The notes: generated by a model from the letters alone, not told the origin. Shown: positions 7,666 through 16,234, counted from the stretch's first letter. The stretch: DNA of 36,395 bases from Acidobacteriota bacterium (GCA_947465645.1 CANIBQ010000051.1:1-36395), one strand, 5' to 3'. Numbers and translations are program-made.

Positions 7666-9278
7666 TAGATTACAGGATTCTCCATGTACTCCCCCCACAC
7701 TTCGCGCAGGGCATTGCACATTTCGCCTACGGTCGCGTAGGCCCGAACCGCCTCGAGCAGCAGCGGCATGGTGTTCTCGGTGCCGGCCGCGCCGGCCTGG
7801 AGCGCGGCCAGCGCCCTCTGCACCCGCGCCCGATCGCGGGTGGCCCGCAGTTGCGCGAGCTGGCTGACCTGCTTGTCGCCGACCGACTCATCAATGTAGA
7901 GCGTGCCGATGCGGCGCTCGTCATCGGCCGCGAAGCCATTGACGCCGACGATGATCTGCTCGCGCGACTCGACCGCCTGCTGGAAGCGGTAGGAGCTGTC
8001 GGCGATCTCCCTCTGCGGATAGCCGCGCTCGATCGCCTCGACCATCCCGCCCATCCTGTCGATCGTGTCGAAGTAGGCGAGCGCCTCAGCCTCCATGTCG
8101 CGCGTGAGGCGTTCCACGAAGTACGATCCCCCAAACGGATCGACGACGTCGGCCACGCCGGTCTCGTGCGCGATGATCTGCTGCGTCCGCAGCGCGAGCG
8201 TGGCGGCCTCGGCGGTCGGCAGCGCGAGCGCTTCGTCGAGAGAGTTGGTGTGGAGCGACTGCGTGCCGCCGAGCACCCCGGCCAGCGCCTGCAGCGCCGT
8301 CCGGACGACGTTGTTATAGGGCTGCTGCGCCGTCAGCGAGACGCCGGCGGTCTGCGTGTGGAAGCGCAGTTGCCACGAGCGGGGACTCTTCGCCTTGAAC
8401 CGCTCGCGCATCACGTGCGCCCAGACGCGGCGTGCCGCGCGATACTTGGCGATCTCCTCAAAGAAGTCGCTGTGGGCGTTGAAGAAGAACGAGATGCGCG
8501 GCGCGAACGCGTCGACGTCCAGGCCCGCGTCGACGCCGTACTGCACGTACTCGATGCCGTCGCGCAGCGTGAACGCCAGCTCCTGCGCGGCGGTGGCACC
8601 GGCCTCGCGGATGTGGTACCCGCTCACCGAGATGGTGTTCCACTTCGGCACCCGATCCACGCAGAACGCGAAGATGTCGGTGATCAGCCGCATCGACGGA
8701 CGCGGGGGGTAGATGTACTCCTTCTGCGCGATGAATTCCTTGAGGATGTCGTTCTGGATCGTCCCCGAGAGCGTCTGCCAGTTGACCCCCTGCTTCTCCG
8801 CCACGACGAGGTACATCGCGAAGATCATCGCCGCCGGCGAGTTGATGGTCATCGACGTGGTGATCGCGCCGATATCGATCCCGCTGAAGAGCGTTTCCAT
8901 GTCGGCCAGCGACGCGATGCTGACGCCGCACTTCCCCACTTCGCCGAGCGACAGCTCGTCGTCCGGGTCGCGGCCCATCAGCGTCGGCAGGTCGAAGGCG
9001 ACGCTCAGTCCCGTGCCGCCCGCCGCGAGCAACTGCGTGTACCGCTCGTTGGTTTCTTCGGGCGTGCCGAACCCGGCAAACTGGCGCATCGTCCAGCGCT
9101 TGCCGCGGTAGCCGGTGGCGTGAATGCCGCGTGTGTAAGGAAAGTCACCCGGATCGGCGAGCTCGCGGCGGTAGTCGAGCTCCCGGATGTCGTCGGCGGT
9201 GTAAAGGCGCTCGATGGGCCGGCCGGAAATCGTCGTGAAGGCCGTCGCGATCCCCGGGCCAGATGGCGCGCTCTTCAT
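7665..9278 (-). CDS. B12-dependent acyl-CoA mutase, large (catalytic) subunit, isobutyryl-CoA mutase-like
   Basis: A 537-residue TIM-barrel chain of the methylmalonyl-CoA mutase family, which rearranges the carbon skeleton of acyl-CoA by a radical mechanism. Family segments: [19 protein letters not shown] (residues 48-66), [15 protein letters not shown] (90-104), [10 protein letters not shown] (172-181), [17 protein letters not shown] region with the conserved His, and [20 protein letters not shown]. The two residues that decide substrate are Phe67 and Gln185; these equal Phe80/Gln198 of Streptomyces isobutyryl-CoA mutase, whereas methylmalonyl-CoA mutases have Tyr/Arg at the same 118-residue spacing. 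I place the start at ATG 9278, because an upstream open frame runs antisense through gdhA. It diverges from gdhA over 39 bp. Automatic annotation will probably call it methylmalonyl-CoA mutase. Confidence 0.9.
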   Translation of the reverse strand: MKSAPSGPGIATAFTTISGRPIERLYTADDIRELDYRRELADPGDFPYTRGIHATGYRGKRWTMRQFAGFGTPEETNERYTQLLAAGGTGLSVAFDLPTLMGRDPDDELSLGEVGKCGVSIASLADMETLFSGIDIGAITTSMTINSPAAMIFAMYLVVAEKQGVNWQTLSGTIQNDILKEFIAQKEYIYPPRPSMRLITDIFAFCVDRVPKWNTISVSGYHIREAGATAAQELAFTLRDGIEYVQYGVDAGLDVDAFAPRISFFFNAHSDFFEEIAKYRAARRVWAHVMRERFKAKSPRSWQLRFHTQTAGVSLTAQQPYNNVVRTALQALAGVLGGTQSLHTNSLDEALALPTAEAATLALRTQQIIAHETGVADVVDPFGGSYFVERLTRDMEAEALAYFDTIDRMGGMVEAIERGYPQREIADSSYRFQQAVESREQIIVGVNGFAADDERRIGTLYIDESVGDKQVSQLAQLRATRDRARVQRALAALQAGAAGTENTMPLLLEAVRAYATVGEMCNALREVWGEYMENPVI

Positions 9279-9317
9279 CAACTCCAATTCTACTCGTACG
9301 TACTTACAATAGACGTC
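9279..9317. promoter_or_regulatory. short divergent promoter region between mutase and gdhA
   Basis: Only 39 bp separate the two start codons, so both promoters must lie here or extend into the opposite gene. On the plus strand TACAAT (9305-9310) resembles a -10 box and would place transcription start at or next to the gdhA ATG, which means a leaderless or near-leaderless mRNA; no Shine-Dalgarno sequence precedes gdhA. On the minus strand TAGAAT lies at a similar distance from the mutase ATG, followed by GGAG. No good -35 boxes are visible. Confidence 0.35.
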
Positions 9318-10568
9318 ATGGCCGAGTACGGCACGATCTTCGGTGCGATGCTGCAGGAGTTCGACGGCGCCGCCCGCATCCTCAACCTCGAACCGGGTAT
9401 CTGGAAGATCCTCACCCAGCCCAAGCGGCAAATCATCGTGTCGTGTCCGGTGCAGATGGACAACGGCGAAATCGAGGTGTTCACCGGCTACCGGGTGCAG
9501 TACAACATCACGCTCGGACCGGCGAAAGGGGGCATCCGCTATCACCCCGACGTCAGCCTCGACGAAGTCACCGCGCTGGCGGCGTGGATGACTTGGAAGT
9601 GCGCCGTCGCGCACATCCCGTTCGGCGGCGGCAAGGGCGGCGTCGCGTGCGATCCCACGCGGATGTCCAAGCGCGAGCTCGAGGCGCTGACACGCCGCTA
9701 TATCGCCGAGATCATCGATGCGATCGGACCGGAAAAGGACGTGCCGGCGCCCGACGTAAACACCGACGCCCAGGTCATGGCGTGGGTGATGGACACCTAC
9801 AGCATGCACGTCGGCCACACGTCCACGGCGGTCGTCACCGGCAAGCCCATCGAGCTCGGCGGGTCGCTAGGCCGGCGCGAGGCCACGGGGCGCGGCGTGA
9901 TGATCGTCACGCGGGAGGCGATCAAGCACGTGGGCTTCGACATCAAGAACGCCACGGTGGCCGTCCAGGGCTTTGGCAATGTCGGCTCGGTGTCGGCCGA
10001 CCTGCTGGCGAAAGCCGGCGCGCGCATCGTCGCGGTCAGCGACTGGAAGGGCGGCGTCCGGAATCCCGCGGGTCTGGACATCGCCAGGATGCTCGAGTAC
10101 GCAAAGGAGCCCAAGACGGTCGACGGCTTCCCCGGCGGCGAGCCGATTACCAATGAGGAACTGTTCGCCCTCGAGGTCGACGTACTGATCCCGGCCGCGC
10201 TCGAGAACCAGATCACCGTGGAGAACGCGCCGCAGGTCCGCGCGAGGATCGTCATCGAGGCCGCCAACGGGCCCACCACTCCCGACGCGCACAAGATCCT
10301 CCACCAGCGCGGCATCTTCGTCGTCCCGGACATCCTCGCCAATTCGGGCGGTGTCACCGTGTCGTACTTCGAATGGGTGCAGGACCGGCACGGTTATTTC
10401 TGGGAAGAAGAGGAAGTCAACACGCGCCTCGAAAAGAAGATGTGCGAGGCGTTCGACGCCGTGCTGCAGACGTCGCTGAAGTACAAGGTCGACCTCCGTA
10501 CCGCCGCCTACATCGTCGCGATCAATCGCGTCGGCACCGTCACCCGGATGCGCGGGATGTACGCGTAG
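9318..10568 (+). CDS. gdhA: glutamate dehydrogenase
   Basis: A 416-residue hexameric-type Glu/Leu/Phe/Val dehydrogenase, the usual length of the NAD-type short enzymes. It interconverts glutamate with 2-oxoglutarate and ammonia. Seen: [11 protein letters not shown] with Lys70, PFGGGKGG with catalytic Lys106, [14 protein letters not shown], the Rossmann motif GFGNVGS (about residues 215-221), and the C-terminal [20 protein letters not shown]. The start is ATG 9318, where the conserved N-terminal helix begins; the frame is open far upstream antisense to the mutase but without homology. The product 2-oxoglutarate and the neighbouring acyl-CoA genes suggest amino-acid catabolism. A three-hairpin repeat follows the stop. 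Confidence 0.95.
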   Translation: MAEYGTIFGAMLQEFDGAARILNLEPGIWKILTQPKRQIIVSCPVQMDNGEIEVFTGYRVQYNITLGPAKGGIRYHPDVSLDEVTALAAWMTWKCAVAHIPFGGGKGGVACDPTRMSKRELEALTRRYIAEIIDAIGPEKDVPAPDVNTDAQVMAWVMDTYSMHVGHTSTAVVTGKPIELGGSLGRREATGRGVMIVTREAIKHVGFDIKNATVAVQGFGNVGSVSADLLAKAGARIVAVSDWKGGVRNPAGLDIARMLEYAKEPKTVDGFPGGEPITNEELFALEVDVLIPAALENQITVENAPQVRARIVIEAANGPTTPDAHKILHQRGIFVVPDILANSGGVTVSYFEWVQDRHGYFWEEEEVNTRLEKKMCEAFDAVLQTSLKYKVDLRTAAYIVAINRVGTVTRMRGMYA

Positions 10569-10572
10569 CTGT

Positions 10573-10642
10573 CGCGGGCCGTAAAGGCCCGCGCCGCATC
10601 GAGCAAAGATTCCTGATGCGGGGTGGACCTTTATGGTCCGCC
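10573..10642. repeat. REP pair in opposite orientation (BIME-like) between gdhA and a decayed gene
   Basis: Three adjacent hairpins: CGCGGGCC/GTAAA/GGCCCGCG (10573-10593), CCGCATC...GATGCGG (10594-10621), and GGTGGACC/TTTAT/GGTCCGCC (10622-10642). The third is the inverted form of the first, so the whole block is a large imperfect palindrome. It lies between convergent genes and may act as a bidirectional transcription stop or mRNA 3' stabiliser. Confidence 0.82.
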
Positions 10643-10643
10643 T

Positions 10644-11094
10644 CTAGGCGAGTCCCTTCCAGTCAGCCCGGATTTCTTCCGGAAGATCCTGCAGGAGCTT
10701 CTTCAGCTTGCCGTCATCAGGCTTGATGTAGAACTGGAACGCGTAGCGCTCGTCGAGTGCGGCGTCTGGCGGAAGCGTCGCGCCGTGGGGGGCGCCGGAG
10801 TTGACGAAGGCGAGGAGCGAGTTCGCGCGGAACGGAACACTTCGCGCCACCTCGCAGCTCAGGCCGGCCTCTTCCGGGAAGTACGTCTTCATCCCCGACT
10901 GCGTGAAGGCACCATTCACGCGAAACAACTGCGTGCCGTACTCTTCGCTATCCCCTTCGCGCGCCAGGTACAACAGGCCGGTGATGACAACCCGGAGGGA
11001 TGGCGCGCGACAGCAGCTCGTAGACGTCGGCCGGGAGCACCTGATCGATGACGACATGCGAGGTGGGGTCGGTGTGGACCGTGGCCTGCGCCAC
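10644..11094 (-). pseudogene. decayed 2OG-Fe(II) oxygenase-like gene with internal deletion and frameshift
   Basis: Two pieces of one protein lie in different frames. The N-terminal piece (from GTG 11094) reads SHVVIDQVLPADVYELLSRAIPP, a typical beginning of 2OG-Fe(II) oxygenase-like proteins (given here as SHVVIDQVLPADVY then ELLSRAIPP). The C-terminal piece reads VVITGLLYLAREGDSEEYG, then NSLLAFVNSGAPHGATLP with the last His, and ends DLPEEIRADWKG. The junction is near 10990-11005. The middle of about 100-130 residues, which would hold the HxD iron ligands, is missing. The family assignment is from recall of the motif pattern and is moderately sure; that the reading frame is broken is seen directly. 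Confidence 0.6.
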
Positions 11095-11140
11095 GCGTTG
11101 CGCCGGAGTCGCTGATAGACGCGCCGGCCCAGCAGGCGGT

Positions 11141-13216
11141 TCAGCTCACCACGCGGATCGGAACCAGTTCCTTGACCTCACCGAGCCCGCCCTTCACGGT
11201 GATCTCGATCAGATACTCTCCTGCCGCAATCGCACCGAGGCCGACGTCGATCTGGTGCGTGCCGCCCGAGACCGCCGCGGCCACCGGCAGATCTGCCATC
11301 CTCTGTCCCGCGCGATTGAGCAGCACGGCCGACGGCAGTGCGTTGCCATAGACGTCGAAGCGAACCAGCAGGCGCTCGCTTCTCGAGAACTCGCGGCCGG
11401 CCAGCGGCACCGCGAGGCCGTCCGCTGCAAGCGCGTTGAAGTCACGCGCCGTCCGCGCGCGGAAGACCCGCGGCGTACTCAGCGCGGCATCGGGCGTCGT
11501 TAAATCCGGCACGCTCAGCGTGCGGATCTCGGTATCGATCACTCCGCCGGCGCCCGCGGCTTCCACCGAGAGGCGCAGCTCGAGAGTGCCTGGCGGCGCA
11601 TCGAAGACGAGACGCTGCGGGGCCGTCGCCACCGACGCCGCGGGTGTAGCGGTGACCGGCACCGTCGACGCAAGCGCCGCGTCGGGCACGCGCCCGCGGA
11701 ACACGAGATCGCCGTTCTGCCTGGCGGCAATCAGCGACACGCGGCCCGGCTGCGGCTGATCGCGGCGGAGGCCCGACGGCTGCGGCAGCGGCTCCCAGAT
11801 CAATGTCACGCGCGTCTTGCCGCCGGCGGCCCGCTCGGTGCCGATCCACGTACGGATGTACTTCGCCGCCTGCACGGAAGTCGCGATCGAGGCCAGCGCC
11901 TGCTGCACCGGCTTTGCGACCTCGATCGTCGGAGTCTTGGCCTTGGTCAAGTCCTCGACCGTATAGGCCCAATACCCTTTCCGCGCGCGCACTTCCACAC
12001 CGGGCCGCTTCACGCGCACCCCGATGTCGTGGAACCTGCCATCGGTCGGCGCCGACGACGAGTTGTACCCGAGCAGGTAGTACACGCTCGAGTCGCGCAC
12101 CATCTGCTTGAGGCCGCCGTCCAGGTCGTTGCGGTTGACGATGGCGCGGCCGTCGGTTTCCTCCGCGAGCACGCGCAGCGTGTCGCTGGTCGCCTGCAGC
12201 GCGCGCTTGTCGGATTCGAACCCGGCGCCCTCGTTGATGTCGAACTCGAACACCGCCAGGCCGCGCGGGTCGAGCGCGTAGAACGCCGCGTTGTTGCGGT
12301 TGGCCGTCGCGTAGACCTCACGCATCCGCGAATAGAGATCCGACTGGCTGAAGAATTCCGCCGTCTGCTCGCGGGTGCTGTTCTCGCCCATCATGCCGCC
12401 GGTCAGCCGCGGATCCGCCGGCATCGTCGCGTCGGCGCGGCGCATCTGCGGCGGCAGCGACGCCTGCAACCCCTCGCTCACGTAGATGATCGACTTGCGC
12501 CCTTCGCGCAGCCCGCCGAGCCGTGTCGCCAGCCCGCGAAGGGCCGTCATGACGACGTCGTTGCGCACCTGCTCCACGACCTCGGTGGGATAGCGCACGT
12601 ACTGCTCTTCGAACTGGTTCATCGGGGTGTAGTCGAACTTCCGCCCCTTGAAGTTGTCGATCGCGCTCAGGAGCGCCGCGGGGTTGCGGGTGAAGTTGAG
12701 GTCGTTGACGGGCGTGAGCGGATACATCACGGCGACCACGTCGTTGGGCCGGATCTGCTCGCGGATGAAACGCGACAGCGGCTCCTTCACCGACAGCGAG
12801 TTGCCGAGGCGCACGTGGTAATCGTCGAAGAAGATCACGAACACCCGCACGTCGTCCTTGGCGAGCTCGACCTCCGCGTCGTCGACGTTGCGAATCTGGC
12901 GGGGCGGCGGCTCGCCCGGTCGCGGATTGCCGTCGACGCGGATCAGCCGGAACTGCTCGACGGTCTGCGGCTTCTTGTCCTCGGTCACTTCGAAGTCGGA
13001 CTGCGTCAGATCCGTGACCGGCTCGCCCTTCTTGTCGGTCACGATGACGTCCACGCGGACGAAGTTGATGCCGCCGCGGAAGACCGGCTGCTCCTGTTGA
13101 GCATCCGCGGGCTGCTGCTGGGCGGGAGCCTGTGCGCCAGGCCGGGCGGTGCCAATCTGCAGCAGGCCAAGCAGAAGGGCCAGGGTAAACGCCGCAGACA
13201 TGCGCAGATTCGGCAT
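11141..13216 (-). CDS. secreted VWFA-related (acidobacterial type) protein
   Basis: A 691-residue protein with an N-terminal signal peptide (MPNLRMSAAFTLALLLGLL, cleavage likely after an Ala near residue 25-30), then a Gln/Pro/Ala-rich stretch. Residues about 45-100 match the start of the VWFA-related acidobacterial domain (VRVDVIVTDKKGEPVTDL then SDFEVTEDKKPQTVEQF). A VWA-like fold follows with VFVIFFDDYH (about 130), RPNDVVAVMYPLTPV, RKSIIYVSEG and the closing SYYLLGY-like region (SSVYYLLGYNSSSAPTDG). The metal site is degenerate (DDYHV in place of DxSxS). The last 250 residues are a beta-rich region of unknown role. The SD GGGAG lies 5 nt before ATG 13216. The function of this family is unknown; it is periplasmic or surface exposed. 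Confidence 0.9.
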   Translation of the reverse strand: MPNLRMSAAFTLALLLGLLQIGTARPGAQAPAQQQPADAQQEQPVFRGGINFVRVDVIVTDKKGEPVTDLTQSDFEVTEDKKPQTVEQFRLIRVDGNPRPGEPPPRQIRNVDDAEVELAKDDVRVFVIFFDDYHVRLGNSLSVKEPLSRFIREQIRPNDVVAVMYPLTPVNDLNFTRNPAALLSAIDNFKGRKFDYTPMNQFEEQYVRYPTEVVEQVRNDVVMTALRGLATRLGGLREGRKSIIYVSEGLQASLPPQMRRADATMPADPRLTGGMMGENSTREQTAEFFSQSDLYSRMREVYATANRNNAAFYALDPRGLAVFEFDINEGAGFESDKRALQATSDTLRVLAEETDGRAIVNRNDLDGGLKQMVRDSSVYYLLGYNSSSAPTDGRFHDIGVRVKRPGVEVRARKGYWAYTVEDLTKAKTPTIEVAKPVQQALASIATSVQAAKYIRTWIGTERAAGGKTRVTLIWEPLPQPSGLRRDQPQPGRVSLIAARQNGDLVFRGRVPDAALASTVPVTATPAASVATAPQRLVFDAPPGTLELRLSVEAAGAGGVIDTEIRTLSVPDLTTPDAALSTPRVFRARTARDFNALAADGLAVPLAGREFSRSERLLVRFDVYGNALPSAVLLNRAGQRMADLPVAAAVSGGTHQIDVGLGAIAAGEYLIEITVKGGLGEVKELVPIRVVS

Positions 13217-13251
13217 AGTGACTCCCGTCCTTCGATGATACCCGACTACAA

Positions 13252-13343
13252 GTATGCAGTAGGCAGTAGGCAGTAGGCAGCCGGAAGCAACGAGCCAGCT
13301 CGTCGCACTGCCTACTGCCTACTGCCTACCGCCTACCGTATGC
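13252..13343. repeat. inverted array of AGTAGGC heptamers in the divergent gap between the VWFA gene and the acyl-CoA dehydrogenase
   Basis: Three AGTAGGC units at 13258-13278 face the reverse-complement units ACTGCCT/ACTGCCT/ACTGCCT and two degenerate ones at 13307-13337, with a 26-nt centre that contains its own small hairpin (CGAGC-CA-GCTCG, 13291-13302). Both ends carry GTATGC. The array ends 7 nt before the GTG start of the dehydrogenase, so it occupies the place of the ribosome-binding site and promoter of that gene. Confidence 0.88.
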
Positions 13344-13350
13344 TTGAGGC

Positions 13351-14493
13351 GTGTCAGCCCTGACGGTGCTCAGCGACGACGAACGGTTGTTCCGGGACAG
13401 CGTGTATGAGTTTGCCGACCGCGAGGTCCGGCCGCTGGTCCGGGAGATGGATGAACACGCCAAGATACCCCGCCAGCTCATCGACAGCCTCTTCGGACTT
13501 GGCGTCATGGCGATCGAGATTCCCGAGGCCCACGGCGGCGCCGGGGCCAGTTTCTTTCACGCCGTCGTGGCTGTCGAAGCGTTGTCGCGGGTCGATCCGT
13601 CGATTGGCGTCCTCGTGGACGTGCAGAACACCCTGGTCGCCAACGCGCTGCTGAAGTGGGGATCCAAGGACCAGCAGCAGTCGTGGCTCACGCGGCTTGC
13701 GGGGGGCGCGATTGGCGCGTATGCGCTGTCAGAGGCGGGCTCGGGCAGCGATGCGTTTGGCCTCGCGACGCGGGCTGTCGAGAGCGGCGACACCTTCACC
13801 CTCACGGGACGGAAGCTCTGGATCACCAACGCCAGTGAAGCCGACCTCTTCATCGTCTTCGCGACGATCAATCCCGAGGCGGGCTACCGCGGGATCACCG
13901 CGTTCCTCGTCGAGCGCGGCTTCCCCGGATTCACCGTCGGCAAGAAGGAGGACAAGCTGGGCATCCGCGCGAGCAGCACGTGCGAACTGCTGCTCGAAGC
14001 GTGCCGCGTGCCACGCGAGAACGTCCTCGGCGAGGTCGGCAAGGGCTACAAGGTGGCCATCGAGACGCTCAACGAGGGGCGGATCGGCATCGGCGCGCAG
14101 ATGGTCGGCCTGGCGCAGGGCGCGCTCGACCACGCCGTGAGGTACACGAGGGAGCGGCAGCAGTTCGGCAAGGCGATCGCGGAGTTCCAGGGCGTGCAGT
14201 TCGAGATCGCGCGCGCGGCCACGGATCTCGAGGCGGCGCGGCTGCTGGTCTACAACGCCGCGCGGCTGCGCGATGCGGGCGAGCCCTTTCTGAAGGAGGC
14301 GGCGATGTCCAAGCTGTTTTCGAGCGAGGTCGCCGAGCGTGTCGCGTCGCTCGCCGTGAATCTCTTTGGCGGCTACGGATTCGTCAAGGACTATCCGGTC
14401 GAGAAGCTGTATCGAGACGCGAAGATCGGACAGATCTACGAGGGGACGACCAACCTGCAACTGCAGACGATCGCGAAGCAAATCCTCGGGTAG
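13351..14493 (+). CDS. acyl-CoA dehydrogenase (short/branched-chain type)
   Basis: A 380-residue flavoprotein, full family length, that introduces the alpha,beta double bond in acyl-CoA and passes electrons to ETF. Seen: N-terminal helical domain (FADREVRPLVREMDEHAKIP), FAD-binding YALSEAGSGSDAFGL (about residues 127-141), WITNASEADLFIVFA, the second signature QFGKAIAEFQGVQFEIA, and the catalytic base Glu364 in IYEGTTNLQLQTIAK. Glu at this place is typical of short/branched-chain and short-chain enzymes. The start is GTG 13351; no SD is visible because the heptamer array lies directly upstream. Together with the mutase and a second dehydrogenase-like gene it suggests catabolism of branched-chain amino acids. 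Confidence 0.94.
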   Translation: MSALTVLSDDERLFRDSVYEFADREVRPLVREMDEHAKIPRQLIDSLFGLGVMAIEIPEAHGGAGASFFHAVVAVEALSRVDPSIGVLVDVQNTLVANALLKWGSKDQQQSWLTRLAGGAIGAYALSEAGSGSDAFGLATRAVESGDTFTLTGRKLWITNASEADLFIVFATINPEAGYRGITAFLVERGFPGFTVGKKEDKLGIRASSTCELLLEACRVPRENVLGEVGKGYKVAIETLNEGRIGIGAQMVGLAQGALDHAVRYTRERQQFGKAIAEFQGVQFEIARAATDLEAARLLVYNAARLRDAGEPFLKEAAMSKLFSSEVAERVASLAVNLFGGYGFVKDYPVEKLYRDAKIGQIYEGTTNLQLQTIAKQILG

Positions 14494-15495
14494 CTATCTC
14501 GCCACCCACGGCGGGAGCTCTTCTTCGGCAACCGCTTCGCGCAACGCTTCCGTTCTTCCTGCGAACAGTTCCAGCGCGCGCACGTCCTGGGCGAGGCGCT
14601 CGATGATGTGGCCGCGCTGAAAGCTGTCGGCGCCCACTACCTGCGTCGCGCGCTCCACGGCGCGCTGTACGGCGCCGGTGGACGCCAGCTTGGCCATCGA
14701 CGCCTCCGCGAGCGAGAGCCGCTCTCCGGCGGCGGCCTTCCACGTCATCAGCATCGCCGCGTCGAGCTCGGTCGCGGCGTCGGCCAGCAGTCCCTGGACG
14801 GTCTGCTCACCCGCCGCCGCAGCCTGCCCTGCGCCCTGACCATGGGTCTTGGCCGCGCGCGCCGTTGCCAGCGCCTCCCGCAACGCCCGCCGGCCGATGC
14901 CCAGCCCGGCGGCAGCGATCAGGATCCGCAGGCGAATCATCACCGGCAGGGTGGGGCCGATCGGGACACACGCCGCACCGTTGAACGTGACGTGGCCCCA
15001 GATCAGACCCGGCAATGCGGCCGTCGTGACCGGCTCGATCGTGACGCCCGGTACATCGAGCGCCACAGCGAACGCCACACGCTCCTGGGTACCGCTCTTC
15101 GGTCCGACGACAGCGATGCCGTGGTCGGTAATCGGCGCCACCCACGGTGCGCGGCCCGAGAGCTTGCCCCCCTCCTCGACCGGCATGTCGTCAGACGACA
15201 GCGACACCGCCGCCACCGTCTCACCGCGGAAAAGAGATGTGAACCGCTCATCGCCGGCCACGGCGAGCGCGGTGCCTGAGTGCAGGGCAAACACGACGGC
15301 TGCCGACGGCGACTCGAATGCCATTGCTTCGACTGCGGCGGCGATCGAGAGCAGTGTAGCGGCCGGATCGAGCAGCCCTTCGCGCGCCGCGCCCATGACG
15401 ACGCCGGCCGCAGCGGGGTCGGCCGCGAGCTCGCGACCGAGCGACGCGCCCTTGTCCCGCCAGGCGGTGTCAACCTCCGACAGGTCGAAATCCAT
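14494..15495 (-). CDS. acyl-CoA dehydrogenase-like protein without the catalytic glutamate
   Basis: A 333-residue protein with acyl-CoA dehydrogenase architecture but weak motifs: helical N-terminal part, middle beta domain (GIAVVGPKSGTQERVAFAVA, written here as GIAVVGPKSG then RVAFAVALDVPG), and a C-terminal helical domain with MAKLASTGAVQRAVERA and VVGADSFQRGHIIERLAQD. At the place of YEGT in the neighbouring enzyme it has LFAGRTEA, so the catalytic base is lost. It is shorter than usual by about 45 residues. It ends tail to tail with the acyl-CoA dehydrogenase with no gap (14493/14494). ATG 15495 is preferred over GTG 15498. It may be a non-catalytic or differently active partner. Confidence 0.75.
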   Translation of the reverse strand: MDFDLSEVDTAWRDKGASLGRELAADPAAAGVVMGAAREGLLDPAATLLSIAAAVEAMAFESPSAAVVFALHSGTALAVAGDERFTSLFRGETVAAVSLSSDDMPVEEGGKLSGRAPWVAPITDHGIAVVGPKSGTQERVAFAVALDVPGVTIEPVTTAALPGLIWGHVTFNGAACVPIGPTLPVMIRLRILIAAAGLGIGRRALREALATARAAKTHGQGAGQAAAAGEQTVQGLLADAATELDAAMLMTWKAAAGERLSLAEASMAKLASTGAVQRAVERATQVVGADSFQRGHIIERLAQDVRALELFAGRTEALREAVAEEELPPWVAR

Positions 15496-15498
15496 CAC

Positions 15499-15790
15499 AG
15501 GACACTAACATGCACGCCGCATCCCAAGGCTGAGATCGCCAGCGAATCGGCCTGGACCCTGTAAGCTCGAATCATGACGCCGGTCAACCGCACGCCGACA
15601 GGGATGGCTTGGCGTGGCACGAACGGTGCGCCTACGTCTGCTGCGATCAGGACGCCGAGGGGTTCCGGAAGGGCGGAACTTTCGATCCGGCGAGGATGCT
15701 CGCGATGTTCGATGACGCGGCACTCCGCTGTGCGCTGGCGCACGTCGGAGCGACGAACAGATTTCGTGGTTGTGAGGGCTGGTCGCGGGT
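15499..15790. other. 292-bp region without a convincing gene; one unrecognised open frame
   Basis: No known family is seen. On the plus strand an open frame with TTG start at 15609 (79 codons, LAWHERCAYVCCDQDAEGF then FDPARMLAMFDDAAL) has plausible amino-acid and codon composition and could be a remnant or an unknown small gene, but no SD precedes it. The rest looks like decayed sequence next to the remnants at 15791-16176. Confidence 0.25.
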
Positions 15791-16176
15791 TTACGGAGCG
15801 GGTTCCGCGGGCTTGTCGCCGATGCCGTACAGCTCCATCCGGCGATAGAGCGTCCCGCGCGTCAGTGCGCGAGGCGGTGGGCGTCGCGCTCGAGGCAATA
15901 CGCCGTGTAGAACACAACCGGCGTGGAGCCGATGTCAGGGTCCTGGCGAAGCTGCCTCACGAACTCGTACCCGTCCATCGTCGGCATGAGCACGTCGGTG
16001 ATCACGAGGTCAGGATGTGCATCGCGTGCGGCGGCGAGCGCTTCCACGCCGTCGGCCGCCTGGAGGAGGTGCTGCCCGCGAGTCGCCAGGATCGCGCCGA
16101 GCACGTCTCGGCTCACCGCGAGGTCATCCACGATCAGGATGTTGGCGTCACTTCCCTCGCTGCGTAACCTCGAGGC
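15791..16176 (-). pseudogene. remnants of a two-component regulator: truncated receiver followed by a Fis-type HTH tail in another frame
   Basis: From about 16149 down, the frame reads [20 protein letters not shown], the beginning of a receiver, with LVITDVLMPTMDGYEFVRQL (phospho-acceptor Asp) and TPVVFYTAYCLERDAHRLAH, where it stops at 15862 before the conserved Lys. No start codon is available upstream; an in-frame TGA lies at 16177-16179. Immediately after the stop a shifted frame reads ALTRGTLYRRMELYGIG and ends in TAA at 15791; this is the recognition helix of the Fis-type domain that ends NtrC-family activators. The pieces may come from one activator gene with its AAA+ part deleted, or from two genes. 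Confidence 0.7.
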
Positions 16177-16234
16177 TCAAGAATGGCCACGCTGGACCAG
16201 GCTGGCGATATCGCCGGGGGTCGCTCAGCCGATG

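Noticed and set aside
7191..9317. Long plus-strand open frame upstream of and in frame with gdhA
   Set aside because: It runs antisense to the two mutase genes and has only Arg/Asp/Leu-rich composition typical of the complement of GC-rich coding sequence. The gdhA family begins at the ATG at 9318.
9279..9818. N-terminal extension of the mutase large subunit by 180 residues
   Set aside because: The extension is antisense to gdhA and has no homology to the family; ATG 9278 gives the normal start.
13252..13343. CRISPR array
   Set aside because: Units are 7 bp with no spacers, and the two halves are inverted to each other. The same holds for the arrays at 5836 and 7578.
15495..15917. A 140-codon minus-strand open frame
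   Set aside because: It crosses the receiver/HTH remnants in another frame and its start lies inside the receiver remnant; no motif.
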